Below the pieces are notes generated by a model that did not search any database, had not been told where the DNA came from, and saw nothing but the letters and a program-made list of their open reading frames with translations. A DNA stretch of 64,000 bases from Castor canadensis (lineage: Eukaryota; Chordata; Mammalia; Rodentia; Castoridae), in NCBI RefSeq assembly GCF_047511655.1, contig NC_133405.1, positions 92,541,598-92,605,597 of the forward strand, read 5' to 3'. How positions within the stretch are numbered: the stretch's first letter is position 1; every line of letters begins with the position of its first letter. Made by a program: the position numbers and the translations under genes. Shown here one piece after another: positions 9,270 through 21,411 of the stretch.

Positions 9270-10400
9270 GTATAGGCACAAGAAATATGGAAAACAAGGT
9301 AATATAATGCCCCCAAAAGAACACAATAACTCTAGCAACACAGTTCAATGAAATCAGTATGGATGTTTAGAAAAGCCAACCAATACTCTTTCCTTTCCTT
9401 TGTCCTCAGCTATGAAAGGATTTTCTTGGGAACATTATACTCTGTAATGCAAGCCTTTTCTATTAAGTAGGTTTAAACTGTCAAAAAGAAAGAAAGAAGG
9501 CTGGTGGAGTGGCTCACATGGCAGAGTGCCTGCCTAGCAAGCATGAGGCCCTGAGTTCAAGCCCCAGTGCTGCCAAAAAAGAGAAAGAAAGAAATAAGTA
9601 TGGGCAAAGTGCTTAACAAATAATTTAAAAGACTCATTGTGAGAATCAATGAGATCAAGAGAATGCAGATAAACAGTTAAATGAAATTTGGAAGACAAAC
9701 AAAGATGTAGAGACTTTGAAAAAAGAACCAGAAAGAAATCTTGGAAATGAAGAGCTCAATAAGTCAAATAAGAGATACAGTTGAAAGTCTGAAGAACAGG
9801 CTAAAACAGAATAAAGAATATCTAAACATGAAGACAGATCTTTTGAAATATCCCAGTTAGGAAAAGAAAAGAAAATGAGAAAGAATGAAGAGAACATTAA
9901 GTGAACAAATATCCACATTTTTAGAGTCCCAGAAGAACAATAGAAAAAAGTTAAGGGCATAGAAAATATATTGAATTAATGAATAGTTGAAAAGTTCCAC
10001 AATCTTGAGAAGGATATGGACATCCACATACAGGTCTTATAGGATCCCAAATAGGCATGACCAAAATGATCTTTACCACAGCAAAAGTACAAGATGGAGA
10101 AACAATTTTATAATTTGTAAGAGAAAAGTTCCAAGTCACATTAAAAGGTATCCTTAATACACTAACAGCAGATTTCCTACCAGAAACTCTATAGGCCAGG
10201 AGGGAATGGAATGCCCTATTCCAGGGCCCGAAAAAAAATAACTGCCAACCAAGAATACTATGCCTAGCAAGGCTATCCTTTAGAAATGAAAGAGAAAGAC
10301 TGTCCAAAACAAGCTAACACTGAGGGAGTTCATGATCACAAGACCAACTTTACAAAAGATGCTTAAGGGAGTTCTATATCCAGAAGAAAGCTAGCCACCA
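9270..10400 (+). pseudogene. Old L1 ORF1 remnant
   Basis: Lys/Glu-rich broken coding sequence corresponds to the ORF1 coiled coil and nucleic-acid-binding part. The GCCAACCAAGAATACTATGC block near 10243 and the GCAAGGCTATCCTTTAGAAA block just after it mark the conserved ORF1 C-terminus. Stops are frequent and a SINE interrupts the 5' part. Confidence 0.7.
9498..9593 (+). repeat. ID-type SINE arm in old L1
   Basis: CTGGTGGAGTGGCTCACATG starts the A-box region and CTGAGTTCAAGCCCCAGTGC gives the B box. It ends in an A/G-rich tail. Confidence 0.85.
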
Positions 10401-11152
10401 TCATGAAAGCAAGTGAATCCCACTTGAAAAGTAGATACAGAAGAGAGAAATAGAAAAGATCCAAACAGTATCAATAAAGTAAATAATCAAACCATAAAGA
10501 TAAATAAGAAAGAAATAAAAGAACAAAGAATAGTCAAAATAATTAGAGGAAAATGAACAAAACAGCAGGAGTATGCTCTGGTCCATCGATAATAATCTTG
10601 AATGTAAGTGGACTAAATTATATGGGCTGGCCAAATGGATAAAAAAATAAGACCCAACAATATTCTGCCTACACAAAAACCACATTTCACCAGTAAGGAC
10701 ACATGCAGACTGAAAGTGAAAGGAAGGAAAATAATGTTCCAAGCAAATGGAAACCAAAAGCAAGCACTTGTATCTGACAAAAGAGACTTTAAGACAAAAA
10801 TTGTAAGAAGAAACAAAGAATAATCAAGGAAATATAACTATTGTAAATATATCTATATATCTATATATAAAAATGAACACTATATAAAATAAAAATGAAC
10901 ACTATTAATTCTAAAGGGAGAGATAGATTCCAATACAATAATAGTGGGAGGCTTTAATACCTCATTGTTTTCAATGGACAGCTCATTCAGACAAAAGAAA
11001 AGCAACAAAGAAACATCAGAGTTAAACTACACTTTAGAATAAATGGACTTAACATTTATAGAACATTCACATTCAGCAGCTATGGAATATACAGTCTTTT
11101 CATTAGCTCATGGAACATTCTCTAGAATAGACCATATATTAGGCCACAAAAC

Positions 11153-11389
11153 GTCTTTTTTTTATTTTTTGGTAGTACTGGGGTTTGAACTCAGGGCTTT
11201 GTGCTTTCTAAGTAGGCATTCTACCACTTGAACCACTCCAACAGTTTTTTTGTGTGTGTGTGTATGTGTGTTGGGTATTTTCCAGATAAGGTGTCATGAA
11301 CTACTTGTCTGGGCTGGCTTCGAACTATGATCCTCCTGATATCTGCCTCCTGAGTAGCTAGGATGATAGGTGTGAGCCACAGGTGTCCA
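11153..11389 (-). repeat. Dimeric B1-ID SINE in old L1
   Basis: Reverse-orientation ID arm then B1 arm, flanked by the 10-bp duplication GCCACAAAAC (11143-11152 and 11390-11399). The target is the L1 endonuclease coding sequence, so the SINE is younger than this L1. Confidence 0.88.
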
Positions 11390-11763
11390 GCCACAAAACA
11401 AGTATTAACAAATTTTTAAAAATTGTGATCATATCTAGTATCCTTTTTGATCACAGCAGAATAAAACTAAAGTTCAACAACAACAGAAATTTTAGAAACA
11501 ATACTAATACATGGAGACTGAAGAACATTCTTCTGAATGAAGAAATCATAAAATAAATTTAAACAATTCTCAAAACAAATACAAATGGAAACACAACTAT
11601 CAAAAGTTGTGTGATAAAACAAAAACAGTACTAAAAGGAAAGTTTACAGCAATGAATGCCTACATCAAGAAAAAGAAATATGTCAATGATGCATTTTAAA
11701 GATTTGGAAAAAAAAGAATGGACCAAACCCCAAGTCAGTAGGAAGAAAGAAATGACAAACATT

Positions 11764-11839
11764 GGGAGGGGGCAGGGGGAAGGGGGGAGAAATGACCCAA
11801 ACATTGTATGCACATATGAATAAGATAAAAATTAAAAAA
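11764..11839 (+). mobile_element. 76-bp young L1 3' end with duplication
   Basis: It contains only the G-rich tract, GAAATGACCCAAACATTGTATGCACATATGAATAAGATAAAA and an A-tail of the young L1 family. The 18-bp duplication AAAGAAATGACAAACATT flanks it (11746-11763 and 11840-11857). It is extremely 5'-truncated. Confidence 0.9.
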
Positions 11840-14794
11840 AAAGAAATGACAAACATTACAACTGAAGTAAGTGCAATAGACTAAAAAATACAAAAGGAAA
11901 AGTTTTTGAAATGATAAAACAAGATTGACAAACCTTTACAAAGAAAAAAGAGGAAAGACACAAAATCAGAGATGAAAATGTTACAACAGATATCACAGAA
12001 ATTCAGAAGATCATTAGGTACTATTATGAAAAGATATATGCCAACAAATTGGTAAACCTAGAAAAAAGTGGACAAATTTCTAGACCAAAATTGAACCATG
12101 AGGATATAAAAAATCTGAATAGACTAATACCACGTAATGCGATTAAATCAGTAGTGATTTCCCAACAATGAAAAGTCCAGAAACAGATGGTTTCACTGCT
12201 CAGTTTTACCAAACTTTCAAAAAGGAAACTAATGCCAGTTCTCAAACTATTCCAAAGAATTGAAAGGGAGAGGGAACACTGCAAATTCATTCTGTGAGGC
12301 CAGCATTATCCTACCACAAAAACCAGACAAGAACACAACAGAAAAGAAAACTATAGACCAGTAACCCTGATAAACATAGATGTAAAAATTCTCAACAAAA
12401 TACTAGCAAGCTGAATTGTATAGCACATCAAAAGTATTATTTGCCATGATCAAGTTGGTTTCATTCCAGGGATGCAAGAATGGTTCAACATATGCTTATC
12501 AATGAACATCAAGAGAATGAAGGATAAAAATCACATGGCCATCCAATAGATGCAGAAAAAGAATTTGGTAACATTTGGCATACCTTCATGATAAAATTCC
12601 TGAACAAAGTAAGTATAGAAGGATCACATCTCAACAAAATAAAGATTTGAAGGTTTTTCATAACAAATCCATAGCTAACATCATATTGAATGGAGAAGGG
12701 CGGAAAGCACTTTTTCCAAAATCAGGAACAAGACAAGGGTGTCCACTCTCACTCTTATTCAGTATAGTACTGAATGATCTAAAGATAATGCAAATAGGCA
12801 AGAGAAAGAAGTAAAAGGCATACAAATAGAAAGGAAGTAAAATTATACTTGTTTGCATATGATATGATTCACGATATAGAAAAAACCTAAGGATGCCATC
12901 AAAAGACTATTAGAACTGATAAGCACTCAAAATAGTAGCAAGATGCAAAATAGACAAAATCTGTCATTTTTCTATACATCAATAAAAAATTTTCTGAGAA
13001 AAACTCAAATCATTTCAATCCCCATCACAATAGCTACAAAAAATAAAATTCCTAAAAATAAATTTAACCAAGGAAATGAAAGACCTCTAAAATGAAAATT
13101 ACAAAACAATGGTGAGATAAATTGAAGACACAAAAATAGAAAGATCTATAGAAGAATTAATATGGTTAAAAGGTCCATACCTCAGAAAGCAATCTATAAT
13201 ATTCAAAGCAATCTCATCAAAATAGAAGAAAACAATCTTAAAATTCATATGGAAATGTAAAAGACTCTGAAGAGTCAAAAGCAATCTTGAGCAAGAAGAA
13301 CAAAGCTGGATACTACAATGCTTGAAGTATGAAGTATGAATACATACTACAGAGCCACAGTAACAAAAACATCATGATATTGCCACAAAACTGGCACACA
13401 GAATATAGATCAGAACAGAGATCCCAGAAATAAACCTATGCACCTACAGTCAACTGGTTCTCAACAAAAGTGCCAAAAACATGCATTGGAGAAAAAGCAG
13501 CCTCTTCAGCAAATGGTAGTGGGAAAAGTGTATATCCACATCCAGAAGATTGACACCCCCATCACTTACCTGTACAAAAATCAACTCAAATGGATCAAAG
13601 ATCTGAATGTTTTACCTGGAACTCTGAAAAGGCTTAGAAGAAAACATAGGGGAAGCACTTCAAGACATTGGTACAGGCAATAATTTTCTGGATAGAACCC
13701 AAGAAACAAATCACAAGAAACAAAAGCAAAAATTAACAAATGAGATTGCATCAGATTAAAAAATTCTGAATAGCAAAGGAAGGGAAAGGACAAACTACAG
13801 AATGATAGAAAATATTTTCCAACTACTCATCTGACAGGTCAGGACATATATACATTCAGGACATGTAAGAAAATAAAAAAACTTAAGAAAAAACAAGCAA
13901 TCCAATTAAAAATGGGCAAATGATTTGAAAAGAAAGTTCTTAAAAGAAGAAATAAAAATAGCCAACAAGTATTTGAAAACATGCTCAACATCATAAGTAA
14001 TCAAGGAAATGCAAATCATAATTACAGTGAGATACTATCTCATCTTAGTTAGAATGGCTACTATAAAAGAAAAACAAAAACAAAAAATAACAAATGCTGA
14101 AACGGAAGTCATACACTGTTGTGAGAAATGTGAATCAGTATAACACTTATGTAGAATAGTATGGTGTTTCCACAAAAAGACTAGAGATATATCAGATATA
14201 TCTGTCATATATGATCATGCTATCTCACTCCTGGGTAGAATCCAAAGGGTTCAATAAAGTCAGGATGCCAAAAAGAAACCTGCATGCCCACATTTCTTGT
14301 AGCACTATTCACAATAGCAAAGGTAGCCTAAGTGCCCATCCATAGACATATGGTTAAATAAAATGTGGCATATATACACAATGGAATATTATTCAGCCAT
14401 GTGGAAGAATGAAATCCTGTCATTTGTAGCAAAATAGATGGGACTAGAAGACATTATTTTAAGTTAAGTAATCCAGACCCAGAATGACAAGTACTGCATG
14501 TTCTATCTCATATGTGGAAGCTTAAAAAAAGTTGACATGAAAGTAAAATAGTGATTAGTGGAGATTGGGAATGGTATGGGGGCATGGTGAAAAAAGGGAG
14601 GACTGACTGGATCAGTACAAGCTACGTGAATGTATGGAAATAATCACCCTGAACCCAATTAATGTGCATAATTAATCCATGTTAATAAAATAAAATAAAT
14701 GTCATATAAAAGGGATATATGTGTAACTTACCTACTCAAATAATTCATAAAAAATACTACACACAATCATGATTGAATTGATAAACAACTAGGA

Positions 14795-15087
14795 AACAGT
14801 GAAGTATCCTGTGGGTGTCTCTGTGAGAGAGTTTCCAGAGAGGATTAACTAAAAGGGGAAGACCTACCCTGAATGTGGGTGCCTCCATCTCAGGCTAGGG
14901 GCCCAGTTTGAAGAGAGAGATTCCACTAGCACAGGCATTCTATCTCTCTGCCTCTTGACCACCATGATGCTACTCTGCCGTGCACGACTGAAATCTCTGG
15001 AACCACAAGCAAAATAAACCCTCTGTCTGTTAAGTTGTTAGTGTCAGGTATTTTGTCATAGCGGTGAGAAAGCTAACTAACTCAGAA
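14795..15087 (+). mobile_element. Ancient mammalian repeat, 3' part
   Basis: GTGGGTGTCTCTGTGAGAGAG, then AGCAAAATAAACCCTCTGTC, and CAGGTATTTTGTCATAGC near the end. This is the opposite strand of the family at 6571. Confidence 0.6.
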
Positions 15088-15191
15088 AGAGATAATGAAA
15101 AAGCAAATTTGGCAAAATATCAATGATTGATGAATCTTGATGAATAGTGTATGGGGGGGTCTTTGTACTATTCTTGCAACCTTCTGCTAAG

Positions 15192-15406
15192 CTTATTTTT
15201 TGAGGTGCAGTATTGGGGATTGAATTCAAGGCCTTGCTCTAACTAAGTAAGCACTCCACCACTTCAGCCATGCCCTCAGTTTTTTTTTTCTTTTGCTTTT
15301 AGTTTATTTTTTCAGGTAGAATCTTGTGCTAACTTGGATTACAGTTCTCCTGATTCCACTTTCTGAGTAGCTAGGATTACAGGTATATACCACCATGCCC
15401 AGCCCC
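15192..15406 (-). repeat. Dimeric B1-ID SINE
   Basis: ID and B1 arms in reverse orientation. TCTGCTAAG occurs on both sides (15183-15191 and 15407-15415), fitting a short target duplication. Confidence 0.85.
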
Positions 15407-15442
15407 TCTGCTAAGTTTTAAATTGTTTCAAAATAAATTAAT

Positions 15443-15625
15443 GGCCAAGCATGGTGTTTCATGCATGTAATCCCAGCTACTTGGGAGGCAGAAACAGGAG
15501 AATCACAGTTCGAGGCTGGCCCAGGCAAAGTTAAGGTAAAAGCTTCTCTGAAAAACAAACTAGAAGCAAAAAGACTGAGGATGTGGCTCAAGTAGTAGGC
15601 CCTGAGTTTCATCCCCAGTGCTGAG
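15443..15625 (+). repeat. Dimeric SINE, B1-ID
   Basis: B1 arm (GTTTCATGCATGTAATCCCAG), linker CTGAAAAACAAACTAGAAGC, ID arm ending CCCTGAGTTTCATCCCCAG. The linker is of the CTGAAAAACA type, unlike the AACCCATCACAAAAAAGGGC linker of the copies at 19653 or 20457. Confidence 0.83.
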
Positions 15626-15734
15626 AGTGAGAGAGAGAATTAAAAAGTTACCATATGTTATCCTGGATCATCCAAATTTCCATTCAGTCCCATTCTAGGA
15701 TTTTACAACTTGAATTTTTATTTATTTATTTTTA

Positions 15735-15908
15735 GCTCCAAGGGGAAGCCCAAAAAGGAGGATCTTAGTCCAGGCTGGCCTGGGCATAAAGCAACACTAT
15801 GTCAAACTAACCAACACAAACATGGCTAGCAGAGTGCCTCGAGTGGTAGGGCATCTGCCTACCAAGCACCAGGTTCTGAGTTCTAACCTGCAGTGCTCCC
15901 TAAAAAAA
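15735..15908 (+). repeat. Decayed B1-ID SINE
   Basis: CAGGCTGGCCTGGGCATAAAG of a B1 arm and AGTGGTAGGGCATCTGCCTA of an ID arm are still readable. The 5' part is lost. Confidence 0.7.
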
Positions 15909-16018
15909 TTACCAGGTCAATCTCTTCCTTGTTACAGGTTTATTCAAATGTTGTACTTCTTTTTTTGGTGTGTGTGTGTGTATACTTCTTCTTGATTTTG
16001 TTTCAGTAGTTTCTGTCT

Positions 16019-16107
16019 TTTTGGGGAATATGGCATTACTGGAGATTGAACTCAAGACCTTGTGCTTCCTAGCAAGCATTCTACCACTTGAGCCACACCC
16101 CAGTCCT
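16019..16107 (-). repeat. ID-type SINE arm
   Basis: The reverse complement carries GTGGCTCAAGTGGTAGAATG and the TTGAGTTCAATCTCC B box. Confidence 0.8.
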
Positions 16108-16689
16108 AACTTCTGTCTTTCAAGGACTTTGTTCAATATACCCACGTTGTCTGCATTATTGGCACGAAGGTGTTCATTGAATTCCTTTCTAGTCTTTTTA
16201 ATTTTTGTAAAGTCTGTGGTGATGTGCCTCATTTGTGCTTGTTAATTTGTTTCTTCTCTCATTTTTTCTAATCTCTATTATTTCTTTCTGCCTGCTTGCT
16301 TTGGTTTAGTTTGTTCATTTTTTTCTTGTTTCTTTTTAAAATTATTTTTCACAAATTGTTAACTTTACTTGGAAATAGTAAAAAACTTATTTATTCGGCA
16401 ATACATAAAATTTGAATAAATGGAGCACTATGTTTAGTTTCTGATTAGATAAAACAATATTTTAATCATTTTAAACTAATTAGATGAATACCATTACCTC
16501 ATAAAAGACAATTCATCCAACTAATAAGGTAGGGTTGGGAGGTTAATTTTTATTCTATTCATTTATTTATTTAAGTTGTGGTAAAATGAACATAAATAGA
16601 ATTTACTATTTTAACCATGCTAAAATGTACAGTTAAGTATTTTAAGTATATTCATATTATTATGCATCCAATCTTCACAACTTTCTTTT

Positions 16690-17080
16690 TTTGGTGGCAC
16701 TGGGGTTTAAACTCAGTTCTGAGCCACCACATCCAGCCTGGAACTTTCTTTTATTGACAGCTATTTAGACATTTGGAGAGTGAAGTGTGATAATTTGATA
16801 CATGTATACAATGTGTAATGATCAAATCAAGGTAAATAGCATTTACATTTCCTTAAACACTTATCATTTCTTTGTGTTTGAAGACTTCTTTATGAAATAC
16901 GAGGTTCTGCAAATCATATTTACCCTACTGAACTATAGAGTTCTAGAACTTATTTCTCCCATATAACCTTAGTGGTTTTTTACCAATTACCCAGCCTACT
17001 GTTATGCTCTCCTCTAGCCTTTTTAGTCTTTAGTAATCACTATTATTTATATTCTTTTCTTCCATAAATTCCTCATCTGC
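16690..17080 (-). mobile_element. SINE scrap and old L1 3'UTR
   Basis: 16690-16736 is the end of a reverse SINE arm. 16740-17080 contains TTTGATACATGTATACAATG and TGTAATGATCAAATCAAGGT, the antisense of an old mammalian L1 3'UTR as I remember it. Confidence 0.65.
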
Positions 17081-17116
17081 AAAACTGAAACTCTATACCC
17101 ATTAAACAACTCCTGA

Positions 17117-17402
17117 ACCAGGAGTAGTGGTGCACACTGTAATCCCAGCTACTCAAGAAGTGGAGATCAAGAGGATCACAATTCAGACAAGTCCAATCAA
17201 ACATTAGTGAGAACCCCACATCAACAAACAAGCAAGGCATGGTGGCACACACCATAATGCCAACTACACAGGACACATTGGTAGGAGGATCCCTGAACAA
17301 GGCCAGCCCTAGGCAAAAATGCAAGACTCTATCTAAAAAATAAAGCAAAAACAGGCTGAAGTGCTTGACTAGCAAGTGCAAGGCCCAGAGTTCAAAGCCT
17401 AG
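17117..17402 (+). repeat. Three-armed SINE (B1-B1-ID)
   Basis: Two successive B1-like arms (starting at 17117 and about 17233) precede an ID-like arm that ends AGAGTTCAAAGCC. The arms are joined by an ATCAACAAACAAGC linker that recurs in the copies at 35112 and 49935. A purine-rich tail follows. Confidence 0.75.
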
Positions 17403-17462
17403 GAGAGAGAGAGAGGAGGCAGGAGGAGGAGGGAGAGAGAGACTGAAAGAGAGAGAGAGAGA
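17403..17462 (+). repeat. (GA)n purine tract
   Basis: A GAGAGA/GGAGGA run grown from the SINE tail. Confidence 0.85.
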
Positions 17463-17579
17463 AGTAGGCTGGGAAGACAAGGTAAAATGAAGTAGAGACC
17501 ATAAGTAGTATGGGCAAAAATGATTCCTGTTTGTGTTTCTTGGTCCCCACACGCCTTTTGTTTTGTGTCATGTGCACCA

Positions 17580-18120
17580 AATTCAGCTTTAAAATATAAG
17601 AAGCAAACACTGTTAGAACTGAAAGGAAAAATAGAAATATTTGTTATTACAAATGAAGACTTTAATTTCCCTCTCTCAACAATTAATAGTACAATTAGAC
17701 AGAAAGCCATCAAAGATAAGGAACTCATCAACACTATCAATCAAAAAGATGTAACTGACAGTTCTAGGTCACACCATTCAAAAACAGAAGAATATATAAT
17801 ATTTTAAAACATCTACAGAAAAAACATCAGGAGAGAGCATATCCTGGGCCATACAACAAGCCTAAGCAAGTATAAAATAATTGAAATCATACATATGTAG
17901 AGTCGTGTTTCTGCATGGTAGCATTTGGAAGATTGTGGATTTTAAGTAATTGGTACATTTCTCTATGTTGTCAAATGTATGAGTAACATAGGAAAATGAA
18001 CCAGATAATCACCATACTGAGAGAATAAAGGGCAAAAACTACATAACAATTTCCATAGATTTAGAAAAATCACTTAGCAAAATCAAATACTCTTTCAGGA
18101 TAAAAAAAAAAAAAACCCAA
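17580..18120 (+). mobile_element. Old L1 ORF2 fragment, left part
   Basis: Broken ORF2 sequence: endonuclease-type LLELKGKIE and INSTIRQK, then reverse transcriptase near 18055. Its continuation after the nested L1 begins at 18916. Confidence 0.65.
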
Positions 18121-18900
18121 GCAATACCACTCTTGGGGATATACCCAAAAGACTGTTACTCCAGAGGCACCTGCACATCCATGTTTATTGCGGCACTATT
18201 CACAATAGCCAAGTTATGGAAATAGCTAAGATGCCCCAGCACTGACGAATGGATTAAGAAAATGTGGTATCTATACACAATGGAATTTTATGCAGCCATG
18301 AAGAAGAACGAAATGTTATCATTCGCTGGTAAATGGATGGAATTGGAGAACATCATTCTGAGTGAGGTTAGCCTGGCTCAAAAGACCAAAAATCGTATGT
18401 TCTCCCTCATATGTGGACATTAGATCAAGGGCAAACACAACAAGGGGATTGGACTATGAGCACATGATAAAAGCGAGAGCACACAAGGGAGGGGTGAGGA
18501 TAGGTAAGACACCTGAAAAACTAGCTAGCATTTGTTGCCCTTAATGCAGAGAAACTAAAGCAGATACCTTAAAAGCAACTGAGGCCAATAGGAAAAGGGG
18601 ACCAGGTACTAGAGAAAAGGTTAGATCAAAAAGAATTAACCTAGAAGGTAACACCCACGCACAGGAAATCAATGTGAGTCAATGCCCTGTATAGCTATCC
18701 TTATCTCAACCAGCAAAACCCCTTGTTCCTTCCTATTATTGCTTATACTCTCTCTACAACAAAATTAGAGATAAGGGCAAAATAGTTTCTGCTGGGTATT
18801 GAGGGGGGGAGCGGGAGGGGTGGAGTGGGTGGTAAGGGAGGGGGTGGGGGCAGGGGGGAGAAATAAACCAAGCCTTGTATGCACATATGAATAATAAAAG
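18121..18900 (+). mobile_element. Young L1, 5'-truncated, nested in old L1
   Basis: It holds the last part of ORF2 (from GCAATACCACTCTTGGGG), the 3'UTR, a G-rich tract at 18800-18863 and the tail AATAATAAAAGAAAA. AAAAAAAAAACCCAA occurs on both sides (18106-18120 and 18901-18915). Nine bases are missing near 18155 compared with sister copies. The terminal ORF2 codons are still recognisable at 18300-18423. Confidence 0.88.
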
Positions 18901-18915
18901 AAAAAAAAAACCCAA

Positions 18916-19260
18916 CCACTTAACAAAATAAGAATAGAATGGAACTTCTTGAACCTGTCAAAAAATCCACAGCTACAGTACTGAGGGGCTGTGACTTGAT
19001 ACTATTCCCCTAAGATTAGCAACAAGATTGTCCACTCTCACCACTAGTGGTCAACATTCTACTTGAGGTTCTAACCAGGGAAATGAGGCAAGGAAAAGAA
19101 AGAAAAGGCTTCCAGATTGGAAAATCAGAAACAAAAGTATCTCTATTTTCAGGTCATATGATCCTGAACATAGAAAAGCCTAAGGAATCCACAAAAGAAC
19201 TATTAAATTTAATAAAGCAGTTGAACAAGATTGCAGGAACAGAGCCCACAAAGAAAGATT
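18916..19260 (+). mobile_element. Old L1 ORF2 fragment, right part
   Basis: Continues the reverse transcriptase of 17580-18120, for example the GEVLTREMRQGKE-like and VSLFSGHMIL (decayed FADDM) blocks at 19055-19170. Confidence 0.7.
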
Positions 19261-19261
19261 T

Positions 19262-19620
19262 TGAGCCTAGAAATATATTTAAAGAAATAATGGCTGAATA
19301 CTTACTGAATTTTATAAAAGAAATAAATCCACAGATTCAAGAAGTAAGTAAATCCCGCAGAAATCCACATTAAGACACATCATAACTTCTAAAAAGCAAC
19401 ATTTGTAAAGCTAGCGAGAATGACACATTACCAACAGGGGAGCTCCAGCATGAATGACACTGGGTTTCTTTTCTGAAGCCATGGAGGCCAAAAGCAATGG
19501 CAGAACACTTTTCAAGTGTTGAAAGAATAGAATTTTCAGCTTCTAATTTTATATCTGGTGAAAATATCTTTTAGAAATGAAGGAGAAATAATTTTTTAAA
19601 ATAAAAGAAACTAAGATAGT
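19262..19620 (+). mobile_element. Old LINE ORF1-region fragment
   Basis: CAGATTCAAGAAGTAAGTAAA, AGAAATCCACATTAAGACAC and GCCATGGAGGCCAAAAGCAA match the ORF1 C-terminal region of old L1-type elements. No open frame is kept. Confidence 0.6.
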
Positions 19621-19652
19621 TTTTACTCAGACTAATCCTTTAAGAATGACTA

Positions 19653-19852
19653 ACAAAGCCACACGCCAGTGGCTCACGCCTATAATCCTAGCTACTCAAG
19701 AGGCAGAGATCAGGAGGATTGCAATTTGAAGTCAGCACAGGCAAATAGTCCATGAGACCCTGTCTCAAAAAAAACCATCACAAAAAAAGGGGCTGGTGGA
19801 GTGGCTCAAGGTGTAGGCACTGAGTTCAAGTTCCAGTATCACAAAAAGAAAA
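19653..19852 (+). repeat. Dimeric B1-ID SINE
   Basis: B1 arm (GTGGCTCACGCCTATAATCC), linker AAACCATCACAAAAAAAGGGGC, then ID arm with GAGTTCAAGTTCCAG and a tail. Confidence 0.87.
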
Positions 19853-19859
19853 AAGAATT

Positions 19860-20455
19860 AGAAAAATAAAAGCAAACTAAAACCAAAGTTAACAGAAGGA
19901 AGGAGTTCTAAAGATTAGAATGAAGACAAATAAATTAAAGAGAAGAAAAACAATAGAGAATAAATTAAATAAAAATTTGGTTCTTTGCAGAAATCAATAA
20001 AATTTAAAACTTTTTAGCTAAATGGACCAAATTACTAGAATCAGAAATGGAATAAGGAGGGAAAAAACCCAAAAAAATGAATAAAAAATTTTAAAAGGAA
20101 TGAAAGTAAGGATATTATTACCAATTTTACAGAAATAAAAGAATAATAAGAGAGTACCATGAATAGTTGTACATTAACAAATTGGGTTACCTAGCCTAGA
20201 TGATGCAGAAAAAACCCACTAAAATAGAATCATGAGAAATTTTAAAAATGTGACTGGAACTACTACTAGGTTGAATCAGCAGTCAAAAATCTCCCCAAAA
20301 GAAAAGCCCAGGAACAGATGGCTTCCCTGGTGAATCTTCCAAACATTGAAAGAAGAGTTAACATCCCTCCTTCTCAAACCCTTCCAAAAAATTGAAGAGG
20401 AGGGAAAACTCTATAACCCACTTTATGAGATAATTACTCTGGTATCAAAAGAAAA
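19860..20455 (+). mobile_element. Old L1 ORF2 fragment
   Basis: The CCCAGGAACAGATGGCTTCC block and the stretch after it correspond to the PGPDGF region that opens the reverse transcriptase. It is broken and interrupted by the SINE at 20457. Confidence 0.7.
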
Positions 20456-20456
20456 C

Positions 20457-20640
20457 AGCTGGGCACTGGTAGCTCACGCCTGTAATCCTAGCTACACAGG
20501 ATGCAGAGATCAGGAGGATCACAGTTCGAAGCCAGCCTGGGCAAATAGTTCATGAGACCCTATCTCGAAAAAACCCATCATAAAAAAGGGCTTGCGAGTG
20601 GCTCAAGGTGAAAACCCTGAGTTTAAGTCCAGTACTACAA
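20457..20640 (+). repeat. Dimeric B1-ID SINE in old L1
   Basis: CTGGGCACTGGTAGCTCACG start, CCCATCATAAAAAAGGGCTTG linker, short ID arm and A-tail. Confidence 0.87.
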
Positions 20641-20681
20641 AAATGTAAAATAAAATTTAAAAAAAGGAAAGAAAACAGGCT

Positions 20682-21060
20682 GGGATGGTTCATCTTGATG
20701 TCAACATGATTGGGTTGAGAAAAGCAAGGTGATTAGTAAAGCACACATCTGGGTGTGTCTGTGAGGACAGTTCCAGACTAGATTATATCATGAGGTCACT
20801 GACCTAATCAATGGTTTAATCCATTGATGTGTTAAAAATCTGGATAGACTATTGGAAGGTGGTGGAACTGTGAAGGTGGGTTTATTGAAACAAGGGGTCA
20901 CCAGGGGTGTGCCTTTGAAGGAAATATCTTGGCCTTGGCCCCTTCCTGTCATTTCTCTCTGCCTCTGGACATCATGAGGTAAATTGCGTTTGCTCCACTA
21001 AGCACTTTCCACTATGATGCTTTGCTTTATCATAGGCCCACAGCAATGGGGTCAAGAGAC
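20682..21060 (+). mobile_element. Ancient mammalian repeat
   Basis: GATGGTTCATCTTGATGTCA, GGTGTGTCTGTGAGGACAGT and CCTCTGGACATCATGAGG follow the family also seen at 6571, 14795 and 32699. Confidence 0.6.
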
Positions 21061-21268
21061 AAAGTAGAATAGTAATTGCTGGGCCTGGGAACAGTGGAGG
21101 AAGGAGTTATTATTTAATTGTGACAGATTTTCTGTTTAAGGTGACAAAAAAATTTTGGAAATAGTGATGATGGCATTGTGAGTACAATTAAAGTCACTGA
21201 ATTGTACACAAAAACTGATTGAGATTGCAAATTTAATGTTATATGTGTTTTACCTCAATAAAAACTTA
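21061..21268 (+). mobile_element. Old LINE 3' tail
   Basis: CACTGAATTGTACAC and TTATATGTGTTTTACCTCAA lead to AATAAAAAC. This is the usual 3' end of old L1-type elements as I remember it. Confidence 0.55.
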
Positions 21269-21411
21269 GAAGCTTAAGGAACTTAAATAGAATTAAGGTT
21301 TCTACACTTGACTCAAAGTGATAAAATAACACTGGTAGGTAGGATTGTGGTCTGAGGCTGGCCCTGTACATAAATCTCAGAACTCAAAGATGAAATGTAA
21401 TTAAAGGAAAA

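Larger units (their letters stand above)
10557..14400 (+). pseudogene. Old L1 ORF2 remnant (endonuclease + reverse transcriptase)
   Basis: The endonuclease end is seen at 11043-11150 (FSRIDHILGHK). Reverse transcriptase blocks follow: [14 protein letters not shown] at about 12460, [11 protein letters not shown] at about 12720, and the C-terminal region with AIFTIAKVA-like sequence at about 14310. It is broken in all frames. Confidence 0.8.
8280..14695 (+). mobile_element. Old, near full-length L1
   Basis: The order is 5'UTR-like sequence (to about 9270, with a block from GCCCTAAGACACACCTTCAG to AGGTACATAAATCTCAATG typical of old mammalian L1s), ORF1 remnant (about 9270-10400), ORF2 remnant (about 10557-14400) and 3'UTR ending in an A-rich tail. 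Both ORFs are shattered by stops and indels. A SINE at 9498, a SINE at 11153 with its own duplication, and a young L1 scrap at 11764 are nested inside. The 5' boundary is approximate. Confidence 0.8.

Noticed and set aside
17073..17740. Leu/Ser-rich minus-strand frames resembling membrane proteins
   Set aside because: They are produced by the SINE and the (GA)n tract read in reverse.
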